Source: Telopea speciosissima (Eukaryota; Streptophyta; Magnoliopsida; Proteales; Proteaceae). Taken from it: 64,000 bases of DNA. A model generated the notes under the pieces. It worked only from the letters and a program-made list of their open reading frames with translations. It did no database searches and had not been told where the DNA came from. Each line of letters begins with the position of its first letter. Within the stretch, counting starts at the first letter, position 1. Below are positions 12,611-24,800 of this stretch, piece after piece. The position numbers and the translations under genes were made by a program. The stretch is taken from assembly GCF_018873765.1 (NCBI RefSeq), contig NC_057923.1:7948413-8012412 (forward strand). Reading direction: 5' to 3'.

Positions 12611-13171
12611 ATCGCCGCTTAATATAATAGCTTTTTTCACAAAAAAAAAACTCCAAGGCTTATTCATTTCGTGCCTCTTGCCGCGCGCTAATTGATCGAT
12701 ACCCTCTCTAAACTTTCAAATCCCAATCCCTCATGTTTCTCTCTCAATCTATCACGATCCCTCAAATCTCTCAAATCTCTCTCAATCTCTCACCGTCCCT
12801 CTCTCCCTATCTAATCTTCACATTCTCTCTGAGATTTCTCTCAAATCTCTTTCAACCTTGCTCCCGCTGCAACTGTTGTGGACCATTTGGGGCTAAAACA
12901 ACCGATTGAGGATCAAGGGGAGGATTCTAGGGTTGGTGTTGCTCCGGCCACCACTTCCCGGAGCGCCAGCCTGCTGTAGCTGACGTTGGTGTTGCTCTTG
13001 GCCTCCCTGCTCGAGGAATATCTCCTACTCTGAGGTACTTAGTAAGTTTTACTCTGTTGTTCCTTCTCAGGTTCTTTCTCCTGGAATTCACACGATGCTT
13101 ATTCTACTGATTTTCCAAGATTGTTCGATAGGTTTTCATAGTCACAACATATTGGTGGGTTGCGAACCCTA

Positions 13172-13376
13172 ATGGGTCGAGGTGGGTTGTCTTCGTTGGT
13201 TCTGGACAGTGAGAAGGGGGCTTGTTAAGGCTCCAACGAGATTAGGGCAGAAGACGATACCTGAAGCCAAGGCTCTTGCGGCCTTGAAGAGCCATAGCGA
13301 GGCCGAAAGAAGGCGTAGGGAGAGGATTAATTCTCATCTCGCTACGCTTCGGAAGCTTGTCCCCTGTACAGAAAAG
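13172..13376 (+). pseudogene. Transduplicated bHLH transcription factor exon (bHLH30-like), frameshifted
   Basis: The basic and first-helix region reads SHSEAERRRRERINSHLATL followed by RKLVPCTEK, then a GT, which is where this plant bHLH subgroup usually has its first intron. Upstream in another frame is MGRGGLSSLVLDSEKG, also typical of the family, but it is separated from LVKAP...EAKALAALK by a frame change near 13215-13222 and a stop. The second helix and ACT-like tail are absent. It lies inside the CACTA element, so it is a captured and decayed exon. It cannot make a DNA-binding dimer. Expression as a non-coding transcript is possible. Confidence 0.8.
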
Positions 13377-16300
13377 GTTTGGTTCCTTATTTTCATTTCT
13401 CTTTCGCCTTTCCTGATCTTCTATGGATTGGGTTGCTACTTTCAGTTAATTGTTTAATTCATCTTTGGAACTTAATACTATTACTGGTCTTTGTTCTTTT
13501 GAATCAAGTTTCTTTCATAAATGCTTTTGCTCGGATTAAATCTATATATTGCTCGTATATTTGTGTTTTGTTTGAATCATTTCCGTTCCTTTTCGTTTTT
13601 CCTTTAAATGCTTTTGCTTTTTTGAGTTTGTTCTTTTACCACCATGGGGAGTGAGCATGAGTTACTGAGGTTGATCAACTGCTGCAGAGACATACGGTGG
13701 GTGACAGAGCTTGCGTTAATTACAGTCTCTGGTTTAATCCTACTGTGTCTCTTGCCCTTTGTAATGACTGGAGAGTTTTTGGGATTTGGGAAAGCAAATT
13801 CAACAAAAGTTTGAATACAAAGATAGAGGTTCTGATTTCTCTTTAGCTTTATTTCTTTATCCATATTTTGGATACCAATGATGCAGAATAGGAATCTTAT
13901 GAACTTTTATTCTTTAAATTGAAGAAATTATTAAATGATATGCCATTTAAGAGCTACAATTATATTGATGTCAAAACTAGTCATTATAATGGCTAATAAT
14001 TGGGATTCAAATCTTTAATTTTACAAAAATTTGGAAAAAAACACAAATATATGCAGTAGGAACAAGATTGACAAGCTAAAACTTTGTTACTCTGATGGAA
14101 TATTGGAGTCTTAACAAAATGTTCTTCTTCTATAAATCAAAATGGTAGTTGAAAACCTTAGAATTTGTTATTAGAAACCATTTGGTACTGTGAAAACCTT
14201 AGAGTTTGTTATTAGCTCATTAAAATGGTAGTTGAAGCTGCTATTTTTTGGTTCACATTGAATTCAGTGCAGTGGACAGGATCTTTGATGCTTCATTGAA
14301 TGACTTAGCTGTGGTGAAAGAAATGAGCACTTGGAGGAGGTTTTTGTTAGAAGTTTTTTGGATTTTCAAGGGGTTGTTTGGGATTTGTATTTCTTAGAAC
14401 TTGTACATATTTGTCCAGGGAAAGGCTTCAGCAGGTGGAGGGGAAAGGTTTCAGCAGGTGGAGTTTATCTTAATCTTCTCGTTGAAGAAATCGCCATTTG
14501 TTTTCTTTAAGGATTTTAAGTATTTGAAGTTTGAATTATTCTTTTATAAACTTAGTGCTATGAAGGAAAATGAGGTTAGATTTCCAGATTTTGTATAGTC
14601 AGCAAACTTGGCCTTAGCTGCTGTACCATGGCCATGGGCTGCTTATGGCGGCCACAAGCTACTGCTCATTTGATTTTATTTGGTTATCTAGACTTCAAAT
14701 ATATTTAGATTTAAAATTATTTTTTTTTTTATGGTAGTTCTTGGTTTCTCTTTCATTTCTTCCCCAGTTGAATTACCATTGGTTGTGACTATGAACAATT
14801 CTATGACTTGGCCCGTTGGATATGATTTGGCACTTCTTAGTGTTCTTCTAAATATCGACTACTTCTTGTTCTTAGCATAATTGTATGAGTGGTCTTCCGG
14901 ATTCAAGTTATACTAAGATACATTAGAGACGCTTGTCAATTCTAATTCTCATATCAAGACGTCACGTGCTTAGACACACAATATCTAATTTGTCTAGAGA
15001 AATAAGTTATATTACGCCGTAGGAAACTGCGTTATGGAGAACATATAAGTATAGACTTCAAATCCGCCGATGAATTAGGTTTGTCAATCCCTCTCTCTCT
15101 CTCTCTCGATTCTTGAATATTTTTCTGCTAATCGTTGACAATATCCATAAGTTCTATTCGTGCTTTTGTGAAAATATGTGTTCATGACTCTCCTTCTTGG
15201 TTCTTTTCTAATATTTGGTTCGAGTATGATGAAAGAGTGCAATTTGTTTCCTCATCCGCCATGAGAAAGTTTCATTTTATGAATGGATCAAAAGGTCTTT
15301 AAAATGGCTCGTGGTGGAGTAATGATTGAACACTATCCACGTAGTTTCCTGGGGATGAAAACATGATGTCCTATGCTCCAACATCTACGGTAATCTGAAT
15401 TTGACTTCATACTTTTCTCTTGGCCTACTAATTTATTATTCTTATAATGACAATGGAGATGTTGATGAGGTAATGGATAGTCTTTTTCTTCTTCCAGTAT
15501 ATTGGTCTAGATGTTTTTAAATGAGTAGCTTTCCGTGTAGCAAACTTCACTTGATGGCATAGAGTTGTTCATGGTTCTTTCTCAATAATTACTCTTCTCT
15601 TCATTCTAATTCCCATTTTGTATATGCCCCCCATTGCTATTGGCTCCGCAATGCAACTCTAGGGTACATGGAAATTTGTTTGATTCATACATGTTGCTTT
15701 TTTTTTTGTTTTTTAATGTTCTAGAAACTCCGAAAACAAGCAGAGATAGGTGTTGTAGTGTGGTGTGGAACTTTGCATGGCGGTTCGGTCATGAAGAAGT
15801 TGTTTCATGGAACAAATTTTGTAAAAAACATGGCTTCCTTCTCCACATTATTTATTTTTAATTGTTGGTTTGTATTTATTTTCTTCACTTTCGAATAAAT
15901 GTGTCTATATGTTTTCCTTGTTAGGCCAATGTACATTGTCAGCAGAGTTATATGAGATGAGAGAGGAAGGTCGAGAAGGAGAATAGAAAAACAACGAGCA
16001 TTTTCAGCCAAGGGAGTAGTAGTTTTCTCGGGTTCTTTGACTTTATTATCTTTTTCTAACTCAAGTAGGGAACCTACTCCATTTGGTTTAGGATTTCCTT
16101 TGTTCTTTTTCAAACTTGGGTATTTTTGGAACTCTATTTTCAACCTTAAAGATATAGCTGTTAGCATTATTTTTTTCATGGTAGTTTAGGCATGTTCTTT
16201 GGTTGAAATTGGATATAGATGATGGATTGAAAATCGCCATGCTTCTTAGTGAAAGTTAGCAAAAATGTGTCTCATAGTAGTTCTTGTTTAGTTTGTTTTT

Positions 16301-16969
16301 TTGGGATATCATCGGAAGATATGATTGAACTATACAAAGGTGACATTGAGATGGTGTATCAATCATTGTAGATTCTACTTCTTTGTTCTCTATGATACTT
16401 TATGCCGATATGAGGTGATAAAATTGGTACATGGTTATATTGCTACAGTGTATTGTCTATTGCGAGTTTGATTTCAAACTAGACACTTTTTCGACATGAT
16501 CAAGCTAATAAAGATTGGTACATGGTTATATTGCTGCGGTAACGTCCATTTGAATACTATTGTCAATGAGTTATTGCTAAATTTTGTGTGTTTACTGGAG
16601 TTGCTTGGTGATTCAAAGCACTCCTTGTCTAAGGTGTTCATTGATTGAAGACATAGAGCAAAGTACAAATATTGTTTATGTTGTTTTTGAATTTTAATAA
16701 TTTCTCATAGGTTGTAAGTGTCCTTTGGGGTAAGGTAGACTAAATGTAATTAAGTTTCAAACAGTCATTTGTACAAGTAAACTTAAACTATTTTGGATTC
16801 TCGTCATTATTTCATTGTTTTTAGGGATGAATGTTTTCTTCTTTTTTTTTTTTTTATGTGGAAGTCTTATGTCTCTTCACATCAATAGGTTAAGAACAGT
16901 TAAAGGATCTGCACCACAAAAATATCAGTTAAAGCATTAGGTAAATAAATTTTTTTTTAAAATACTATA

Positions 16970-17290
16970 TGTAGCGGCGTTTCTTACTAAATGCCGCTAA
17001 GTATATGTCTTTACGGCGTTTATTAAAACATGCCGCAAATAAATCATAATTATACCAATGCTTATAAACTATAGCGACATTTCAAAAAACGCCGTTATAA
17101 ATTATATATGGCGACATTTGTTAGTAAACGCCGGCGAAAGTATATCTACACGGCATATGGCATAAACGCCGTGATATATTTCGGCGGTGCATTTGACGAC
17201 ATATATATGCGGCGTTTACAAACGCCGCCGATTCATATAGCGGCGTTTTTAAGTATGCGACACTTAAAAAACGCCGTAAAAAGCGCTTTT
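16970..17290. repeat. CACTA right subterminal hairpin repeats
   Basis: About seven to eight modules such as GCGGCGTTTACAAACGCCGC and ACGGCGTTTATTAAAAC. The final module before the TIR pairs GGCGTTTTTAAGT with ACTTAAAAAACGCC. Confidence 0.75.
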
Positions 17291-18680
17291 TCTTGTAGTG
17301 CATTAACCGTACGAACCTCCAAGTCATCTATGGGAAACTCCCCCTATGACCTCCATTGAACGCATAAGGAACTGGAGACAAGGAAGAAGTATCCCCATTA
17401 CTCCTAGTAAGCCTGGTGAATACATCAAATTCTTTTTCTGCCTTTATTCATGAAATTACTTCAAATAAAACTTAAGCCTTCCAAGTCTCAATTGCAGAAT
17501 AGCAAGAATACGATGATCTGAATAGAGATCTGGAGAAACAGAAAAAACAAATTTTGAAGTATTGTGGTAAGAAGAAGAAAGGATTAGGAATTCGTGCAAA
17601 TTTGCAGAAATAGAGGGGTTATATTTGGGGATCTTCGATGGAAAGGCCTAGGTTTGAAGACAAAAAGGAATAGAAATTTCTTGAGATTAGAGATCAATCC
17701 GAATCTCGGGAAAAGGAAGCAACAAAAACTGAAACCCATACAGTACTTTCCTAGAATACCATTAAGAGAATTGAAGCCATTCATTACTAGGATTGGAGAA
17801 CTATGACTCAGGGCAAGTAACATAATACGATCTAAGAACGTCAACAGAGAGAATTCACAACCGAAACAACACACCAATCAGATTCTGGAGCAGAGGAGTT
17901 CAAAGAAGTCCCCTTTAGATAGAAACGCATGAAATAACGGAATCAAGTAGATGAAAAAAACTTTTAGATTGACAAACCTTTGCCTTCCGGATTGCAAGTG
18001 ACTCCCATGTTCATCAGATCTCCAAAACTACCTTTCTCTTTCAAATACTGGCTCAGCAGACTACAAGTCTACGAGAAGTTGGGTTTCTCCGACAATCTCA
18101 ACATCTTTCGGCCGAAAAAGCTTCTAGTTTCTGAATGATCAGACAAACTCGACATCTTTCACGGCGTAAAAAATTGAACAATAAAACAAGAAATTCTTGG
18201 AACTTTGACGGAGAATTAGATCGTAATCGAGCCTTGTATCCTTTGATTGATTATGAGAACGAGCAAGCGAGCGACCTTTGAGCAGGAAGAAGAAGAAGAA
18301 GGAGAAGAAGGAGGAGGAGGAGAAGGGACTGTGATGGGGTGGGAGTTTTTTACAATTACCACCCCAAAAGGGTATTTTGGTCTTAAAAAATCCGTGACAA
18401 TGGCACACTCTCACGACTAACCCCCTTCGTTACGGGTCTGTAACGGTGGGGGCTAGTTAGTTATTAGTATGCAACAGGGGAGGGTAACAGTTGTTTTAAA
18501 GTTTTTGGTGGGTAATAATAAATATGAAAGATTTTGGGGTGGTAATTGTAAAAAATCCTTTTTTTTTTTGGTAAGAGTAAGGTAGATAAGGTAAACCACA
18601 TAAATGAATCCACGTCATAAATAGAATGAATTAAGCACTCGAAAACGCTAACCTCATACATACCATGGGAATAAGCTTCT

Positions 18681-18990
18681 AGCTCAGTGGGGGTGGAGGA
18701 GCTTGTAGCTTAGTGGCCAGCTTCCATCCAGTAGGAGTAGTATGGACCAAGATCCTCTGCAGTATCGTTGGGGCGGTGGTGCACATCCGACGGTACAACA
18801 GAGGCCAGGTGGCACACATGGCACACATGGCCTCTGCTGTGCCGCTGGATGTACACTACAGCCCCGCCGGGACTGCAGAGGATTTTAATTCAAGTGGCAT
18901 AAGTCTAGGGAGTCGAGGGTTTGACTCCTACCTAGTACCCCACACCCTTGACATATAGTAATAGTAGTAGTAGTAGGTATAAGAAGTGTG
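18681..18990 (+). mobile_element. Possible tRNA-derived SINE-like unit
   Basis: An A-box-like TAGCTCAGTGG or TAGCTTAGTGGCC (18680-18718) is followed, after an inserted MITE, by a B-box-like GGGTTTGACTCC (18916-18927) and a short TAG-repeat tail near 18956. Removing the MITE brings the two boxes to tRNA-like spacing. No target duplication could be set. Confidence 0.4.
18752..18883. mobile_element. Foldback MITE with ATCCTCTGCAG ends
   Basis: Near-perfect inverted arms: ATCCTCTGCAG on the left, and on the right CTGCAGAGGAT, with inner blocks CAACAGAGGCCA and TGGCCTCTGCTG. About 132 bp, non-coding, sitting between the A- and B-box-like motifs of the SINE-like unit. Confidence 0.7.
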
Positions 18991-19049
18991 GCCTTGTTCC
19001 CCCTTTTGGTCCCTTGTGGGTCCCCCTCTGGTTCCAATGTGGACCTTTC

Positions 19050-19410
19050 ACCCCACCATACGGTTGGTGAGGTTCTCTTTAGGGATGCTTGACACATGTC
19101 AAACAAATATCCAACGGTTGTGAAGTGAAATGCAGTTTACGATGGTGGTTCCCAATGAACCAGTGACTCTCCCTCTCTCCTCGCTCCACTCTTTCCTCAA
19201 AACCAGATTTGTCTCTCTCCTCTCTCCACGTTTGCAGTTTGCAACTCTCACGTCTCCTCTTTCCACTCTTTCCTCCTTCCCACTCTCGTCTCTCTCCTCT
19301 CTCTATACTATTTTCAAAAATCAAGGAAGAGCCTTGGAGAAACTCTGGTGAAGCCGAGTTTGGTCACCTCTGCAAACTCCGGCAAATGCGAAGAAGGCGA
19401 AGGCGATCTT
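19050..19410. repeat. Inverted repeat copy 1 (partner at 20489-20852)
   Basis: Shares blocks in reverse orientation with 20489-20852: CCATACGGTTGGTGAGGTTC, CCAACGGTTGTGAAGTGAAA, TTACGATGGTGGTTCCCAA and a GAAACTCTGGTGAAGCC end. Either the two are the arms of one 1.8-kb element or they are two inverted copies of one short element. The intervening 1.1 kb has no recognised gene. Confidence 0.6.
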
Positions 19411-20488
19411 AAATTCCAGACGACTTGGACAGTAGAAAGAAGTATTTGGGGAACTTCTTCATTTCGAGACGACTGGGACAGTTGGACCAAAAAACACTGC
19501 TGTTTTGAAGGAGGTGCCAACATTGTCAAGCGGAGAGCCAAGTTAAAACTAATCGGAATTTCCAAAGGTTACCGAAACAATTCTCTCTCTCTCTCTCTCT
19601 CACGTTCCATTACGTCTCTCGAGTATGAGTTTTGGGGTTCATCATCCGATAAGCTTCAATCCTCTTCGAATTTGGAGGGATGAAGCAGAGTGCGTGAGTG
19701 TGATTTGAATTTTTTTTTTGCTTCTCATTAAACTGACGGGAAATAGAGATTTATGATCCATGCATGCCACAACTCAAAATAAAATGTCCCCCTAGTTACT
19801 CTTATTGGAACAATCAAAGTGCTCAGATTTGAGTGAAAATATATTGTTTGTTATTTTAACCATGGTTAATTAGGACAAAGTTTAAGTTCTCAGAATCTGA
19901 GCTTGAATTGGACTGGTAATTAAGAAATACATGCACCTTGATGTAATTGGAGGGAGACAATAGTGAATGACTTTTTGCAGAAAAGAGAAAAGAGGCAATT
20001 CACCATTTTCATTTTTTCATTTTCTTAGCCAAAAAGCTTTGTCAGGGAAAACCATCCAAAGGAAATTCTTCCATCAAAACCTTGAGATCAGAAGTTCACA
20101 TGCAGCAACCAGAGTGTGGAACAGGGTGCAGCAGCATAACTTCTTGGCCTGACCGGCCTGCACTTTCCAAACCTCAGCAAAAAAGCTCTGTCAATTGTCA
20201 AGGCCATAGAAAGAGATAGATGAATCCCATTTAATTGAGATTCCTCGTTCAATATCTTGAGATCACAAGTTCACAATAACCAGAGTGGTTGAGACTTGAG
20301 AGTGGAGCATAATGAAAGCATTGAATTCCAAAAAACACCAAAACTAAAGAACTGTGTGTAGCTATGTGGGTGGGTGTGCACATGCAACTATGCATGTGAA
20401 AGATAGGGAGAGGGAGGATGATAAAAAGGATTTCTACGTGTCCAATACCCTCTATTGATTCCAATGTGTAGCCTTTATAAAGAGAGTA

Positions 20489-20852
20489 GGATTTTTTTCC
20501 TCTAAGGTTCTCTCACCATCTTCGCCTTCACCGGAGTTTGTAGAGGTGACCAAGCTTGGCTTCACCAGAGTTTCTCCAAGGCTCTTCCTTGATTTTTGAG
20601 TGTTTCATTAGGAAACTATAAACGTGGAGAGAGGAGAGAGACAAGTCTAGTTTTAAGGAAAAGAGAGTGATTTTGAGGGAAGAGTGAAGAGAGGAGAGAG
20701 GAGAGAGAAGAGAGTCATTGGTTATTTGGGAACCACCATCGTAAATTGCATTTCACCTCACAACCGTTGGATTTCTCTTTGGCACATGTCGAGCATCCTT
20801 CAGAAGAACCTCACAACCATATGGTGAGGGAACCTTAGAGGAAAAAAAATCC
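20489..20852. mobile_element. Short TIR element, inverted partner of 19050-19410
   Basis: The ends are themselves inverted: GGATTTTTTTCCTCTAAGGT at the left, and ACCTTAGAGGAAAAAAAATC at the right. This supports a complete ~364-bp non-autonomous element. The interior is a GA-rich tract on the plus strand. Confidence 0.55.
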
Positions 20853-21847
20853 CTTCCCCCCTAAAAAAAAAGAAGCCTCGAACATCTCTCTATTTTTTTT
20901 TATAATGTTGGTGATCAATTGATCATTGTACAAAATTAAAATTAAAATTACAGAAATAAAAAAATGGTTAGCAGCTTGAAGAAATTGTGAGAATGTGCAC
21001 CACAAGATCAGATTAGGTTTTTATTTTTTATTTTTATGAAACAAGATAAGATTAGGGTTTAGTTCTTCGTCATTATCAAATTTTTTTAGAGGATTTTTCT
21101 GCCCCTCAAGCATTTTTTATCACCGTCACTTCTTTCCTGCACAGCCACTTGCCTTTGTCCGGCAATTTGCCTGACCAGAGTATACCAGTAGCAAACCCTC
21201 TCATTTTTGACTGCTCTCTTCTGGGACACAAATTTAGTCGAACTAAATAGCTCGAAGTAAGAAAAAAAAAAGGGAAAATTTTTACGTTCTTCCTCAGAAA
21301 AATCTGAATCTTTTTGTGAGCTCTATTAGTTTGCTGATCTCACTTTCCTTCTCTCTCTTGAGCTCTGGTTGTGTGTGTCGACTCGATTGATTATTCTTTC
21401 TATCCATTCACCGATAAAGGCAAAAACGATTGATGGGTACCCGCTATTTGTCAAGGTTCAGTCACAATTTCGATTCAGGGAAGATATTTTGTGTATCTGT
21501 AACAGATGGGTTGCTGTTCTCCCTCCTTTCTTCAATCAATTTCTCTCTATGTTGCTCTTTCGTGTGAGAATCTCCTGACTTTCCAGTTCCCACATTTAAC
21601 TAATTTTCTTCCATTATACTTTTTGATAAATAACTGATTATGATACCCAATTGCATCTATTTCTATGTTCTCTAATTCCAGCTTTCCATTTTCTCTTAAA
21701 TTTGCAGAGTTGGGTTTTGCTAATTCAAACTACGTTGCACAAGAGCAGCTGAAGCCCTTGACGTGCGCACATGGGATTGGGATTCACTCGTACACCGAGC
21801 ACGCCAGCAGAAGATCAAGACGAAGAAGAAGACCAACCACAGCAGCG
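20853..21847 (+). promoter_or_regulatory. Promoter and 5' UTR region of the PAS/LOV gene
   Basis: Contains the upstream region of the LOV gene. A C/T-rich stretch with TTTGCAG at 21702-21708 looks like the 3' end of a 5'-UTR intron. The frame is open upstream of the chosen ATG back to 21665, but that extension is arginine-rich and not expected for the family. No individual promoter element can be asserted. Confidence 0.35.
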
Positions 21848-24800
21848 ATGGAATCACAATTGGCTCTGATGGATCAGTCCTTTAACTCTCGTTACTCATC
21901 TTTGGTTCGAGAAGCTCTCGATGACCTACCCGATAGTTTCACCATTACTGATCCTTGTATTTCAGGCCACCCGATCGTCTTTGCCAGCAGGGAGTTCTTA
22001 AAAATATCTCATTACTCTAAAGATGAGGTGATTGGGAGGAATGCGAGGATGTTTCAGGGCCCTGAAACCAATCGAAAATCGGTAATGGAGATTCGAGAGG
22101 CCATTCGTGAGGAGAGGACTATTCAGTTGAGTCTATTGAACTATCGGAAAGACGGGACCCCCTTTTGGATGTTATTTCATTTGAGTCCTGTTTTCAGTAT
22201 GGAGGATGGCAGGGTCATTCACTTTGTCGCTGTTCAGTTGCCCATAGCAAGGAAATCGAAGGGTTTTACATCTGGGTTTGGCAGGAATGATTGTAATTTT
22301 GGTGAAGCTGGTTCTAGATTGCCAGAGATCGTATTTGGATCTTGCAGAAAGGAGGTGTGCATGGATTCAGTGAAGCAGTCAGTGCCTCTTTGGACGCGGG
22401 GTTCCTTCCAGAATTTGGATAATAGAGGTCTGTGCGTTGCTATTTGTTGTCAGTCTCTCAATCTTCACTTGTTTCTCTCGCTGGCTTGATTTTGCGTGTG
22501 TTTCGCTAATTTACACTAACTATTAAGCATTTGATTATGGTCTTTCAAAGTTTGAGCCTTTACTCTCCTTATAACTTTGTTAGTTCTCACGTCTTTCCTT
22601 TTACTTCTTCTATATTCATGCTCCTCCACATTCAGTTTGACTGTGCTTTGCTTAATGATTATGTTGGTTCTCTATGACAATGTTTCTACATAAGTTTATC
22701 CTACTTGACTTTTTGCTGAATTGGGCTTACCTTACTGTTGATCGTTATTCTTTGGATTGGTATGTCCAGAACCATTGTATAGCAGATGGGTGTACAGGTC
22801 AATTTGAATTGGTCAAGCATTATGAGATTCTAATGGTGCTTTGTTTTGTTTATGATATGAACTTTGGTATCAGTTTCTGGAAAATATTGGGTTTTCTGTT
22901 AGTTTATCTTGTTTGTTTTGTAAAATTGTTGTCTTTGTTTTACTGATATTCTTGTATAACCTTTTCTTTTTGGGGTTTTAGAAACTTTTGTTACTTGATT
23001 TGCTTGCTTTAGTTTTTTTTTATTTATATTTCTTATAATCTATTTACTAAACTAAAATAATGTGACTTACTCTCATTCTTCTAACTTTCTTCATTGAAAT
23101 GACTTGCTCACTATCTGGCTTTTAGCCGAAGCTGTTTTTATTCATCTTTTCTGCTGATCAGCAACTTTTATGCACGAGCTGTTTGATGCTGTCTTTGCTA
23201 ACTGGAGCTGAAATATCTAGTTGGATTCTTATGGGCCGACTCTTATAGGATTGGAGGTTGAAGAGTCATGTGAGGCAAGTGCTCTGGAGAAACAGAAAGC
23301 TGCTACGTCAATTAACAACATCTTATCTGTGCTAACTCACTATAGCGAGCTAGCTGGCAAACTGGTCTGTGGGAAGAGTTGCAACTTATCCGGGACAAAT
23401 TCTCTTGGTTCATCCTTAATTGTATCTCTTGGTAGAATCAAACAGAGCTTTGTATTGTGAGTTGTTACAAGTTCCTTTTTTTTTCCCTGTTGCTTTACCT
23501 CATCTGCTGTCTGATTTGGAAGGGTTACTCACATTCTGCTTGTTGTTTTGCAATTATTGCTCTGCAGAACCGACCCCCAGTCACCTGACATGCCCATTGT
23601 ATATGCAAATGATGCATTTTTGAAATTGACAGGTGCTCAGAGCATTTACAAAACATTTTCCATTCAAGATTATTTTGCTGATGAATTTGTAGATTCAAGA
23701 AAGTTTTTCACAATTATTTTACTTCCTTTAGCATCCAGTTCCCTCAGATTCCTAGGGCTGCTTGTGTTAGGATGTCAAGCTGTTCTCCCTGCATCATATT
23801 TTCCCCATCAGTTGAATTCCAACCTAGGATAACTAGGTAGCTAGATGATTAGACCATCTGATCTTTTAAACTTATCAATCATTTAATCAAAAGTAAGAAA
23901 TTTTTTCTTGTTCTTCGGAGCCTGATGTCCAAGTGATTGTTCTTGTTGTTTAGGCTATGCCAGACATGAAGTGTTGGGGAAGAATTGTAGATTTTTAAAT
24001 GGGCCTGATACAGATGCCAAGGTTATCTGCCAGGTAATAACTGTACATAAGATGTTGTTGGGGTTTGTGTGAGATTTTTCTATTGTGAAATTTCATTATT
24101 TAATTGGTGGATGGAATTTTTTTAGGTTAGCTAATTTTAATCTTTTGTCCGTTGTTTACAGATAAGAGAAAGCATTCAAACTGAGCAAGCCTGTACAGTA
24201 TGTATCTTGAATTACAGGTGCATACTTTACTGCATTTCCTATTATGGTTGAAGGAAGCTTGATTTTGCACATTCATATTTGAACTATCAACTTCTACTGA
24301 CTGATTTATAATTTAACCTCAGGAAGGATGAAAGTTCATTCTGGAACCATCTTCATATTTCTCCAGTTCGGAATGCTTCTGGAAAGGTAGTTTATTACTC
24401 ATTAGCTTTGTTCTAGGAATTTATTCCTCCTGGTAACTTTTATGGCACTCATCTTTGTCATAGTTGTCGAGGCGACTAGGCGATCCAAAGCATTGGAGGG
24501 GGCACTTAGGTCCGATTATATGTAATATAGCAATGATAATTTATATTACTATGTTTATATGTGACATAGAATCCATATCAATGCAATATGATATTATTAT
24601 GCTAGTAATGGCCTAATATGTGAAAACCAACATGTAATTAACGAAGCATATGGTATAATATAAGCATATTCATCAAAAAACAAAGCAATAAACATAAATC
24701 AAGGTAAAATTGTGAAGTGTCAACAAGGCATGCTGTTGAGTTGGACCCAAGAAATAGCCTGGACGCCTAAGCGGCCTCTATAGGCAATGCCTTGACAACT

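Larger units (their letters stand above)
12154..17300. mobile_element. CACTA (En/Spm) transposon, non-autonomous, with captured gene piece
   Basis: Both ends carry the perfect 14-bp TIR CACTACAAGAAAAA, and the element is flanked by the 3-bp duplication CAT (12151-12153 and 17301-17303). Subterminal regions are packed with GGCGTTTA/TAAACGCC hairpin modules, the kind of array bound by CACTA TNPA-type proteins. I recognise no TNP2/TNPA-type transposase in the 5147 bp, so mobility would need help in trans. A bHLH exon fragment lies at 13172-13376. Confidence 0.92.
11893..18558. mobile_element. Long-TIR (MULE-like) element, split by a CACTA insertion
   Basis: About 258 bp at the left (11893-12150) recurs inverted at about 18300-18558. 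Shared blocks include TTTTTTACAATTACCACCC, TTGCATACTAATAACTAACT, AGACCCGTAACG and GAGAGTGTGCC. Immediately outside are runs of T (11884-11892 and 18559-18569), consistent with a T9 duplication and hence a 9-bp TSD superfamily such as MULE. Without the CACTA element it is about 1.5 kb. No transposase is visible. Confidence 0.75.

Noticed and set aside
18139-18414. 91-codon minus-strand frame
   Set aside because: It covers a GAA/GAG tract and the long TIR of a transposon, so low-complexity DNA explains it.
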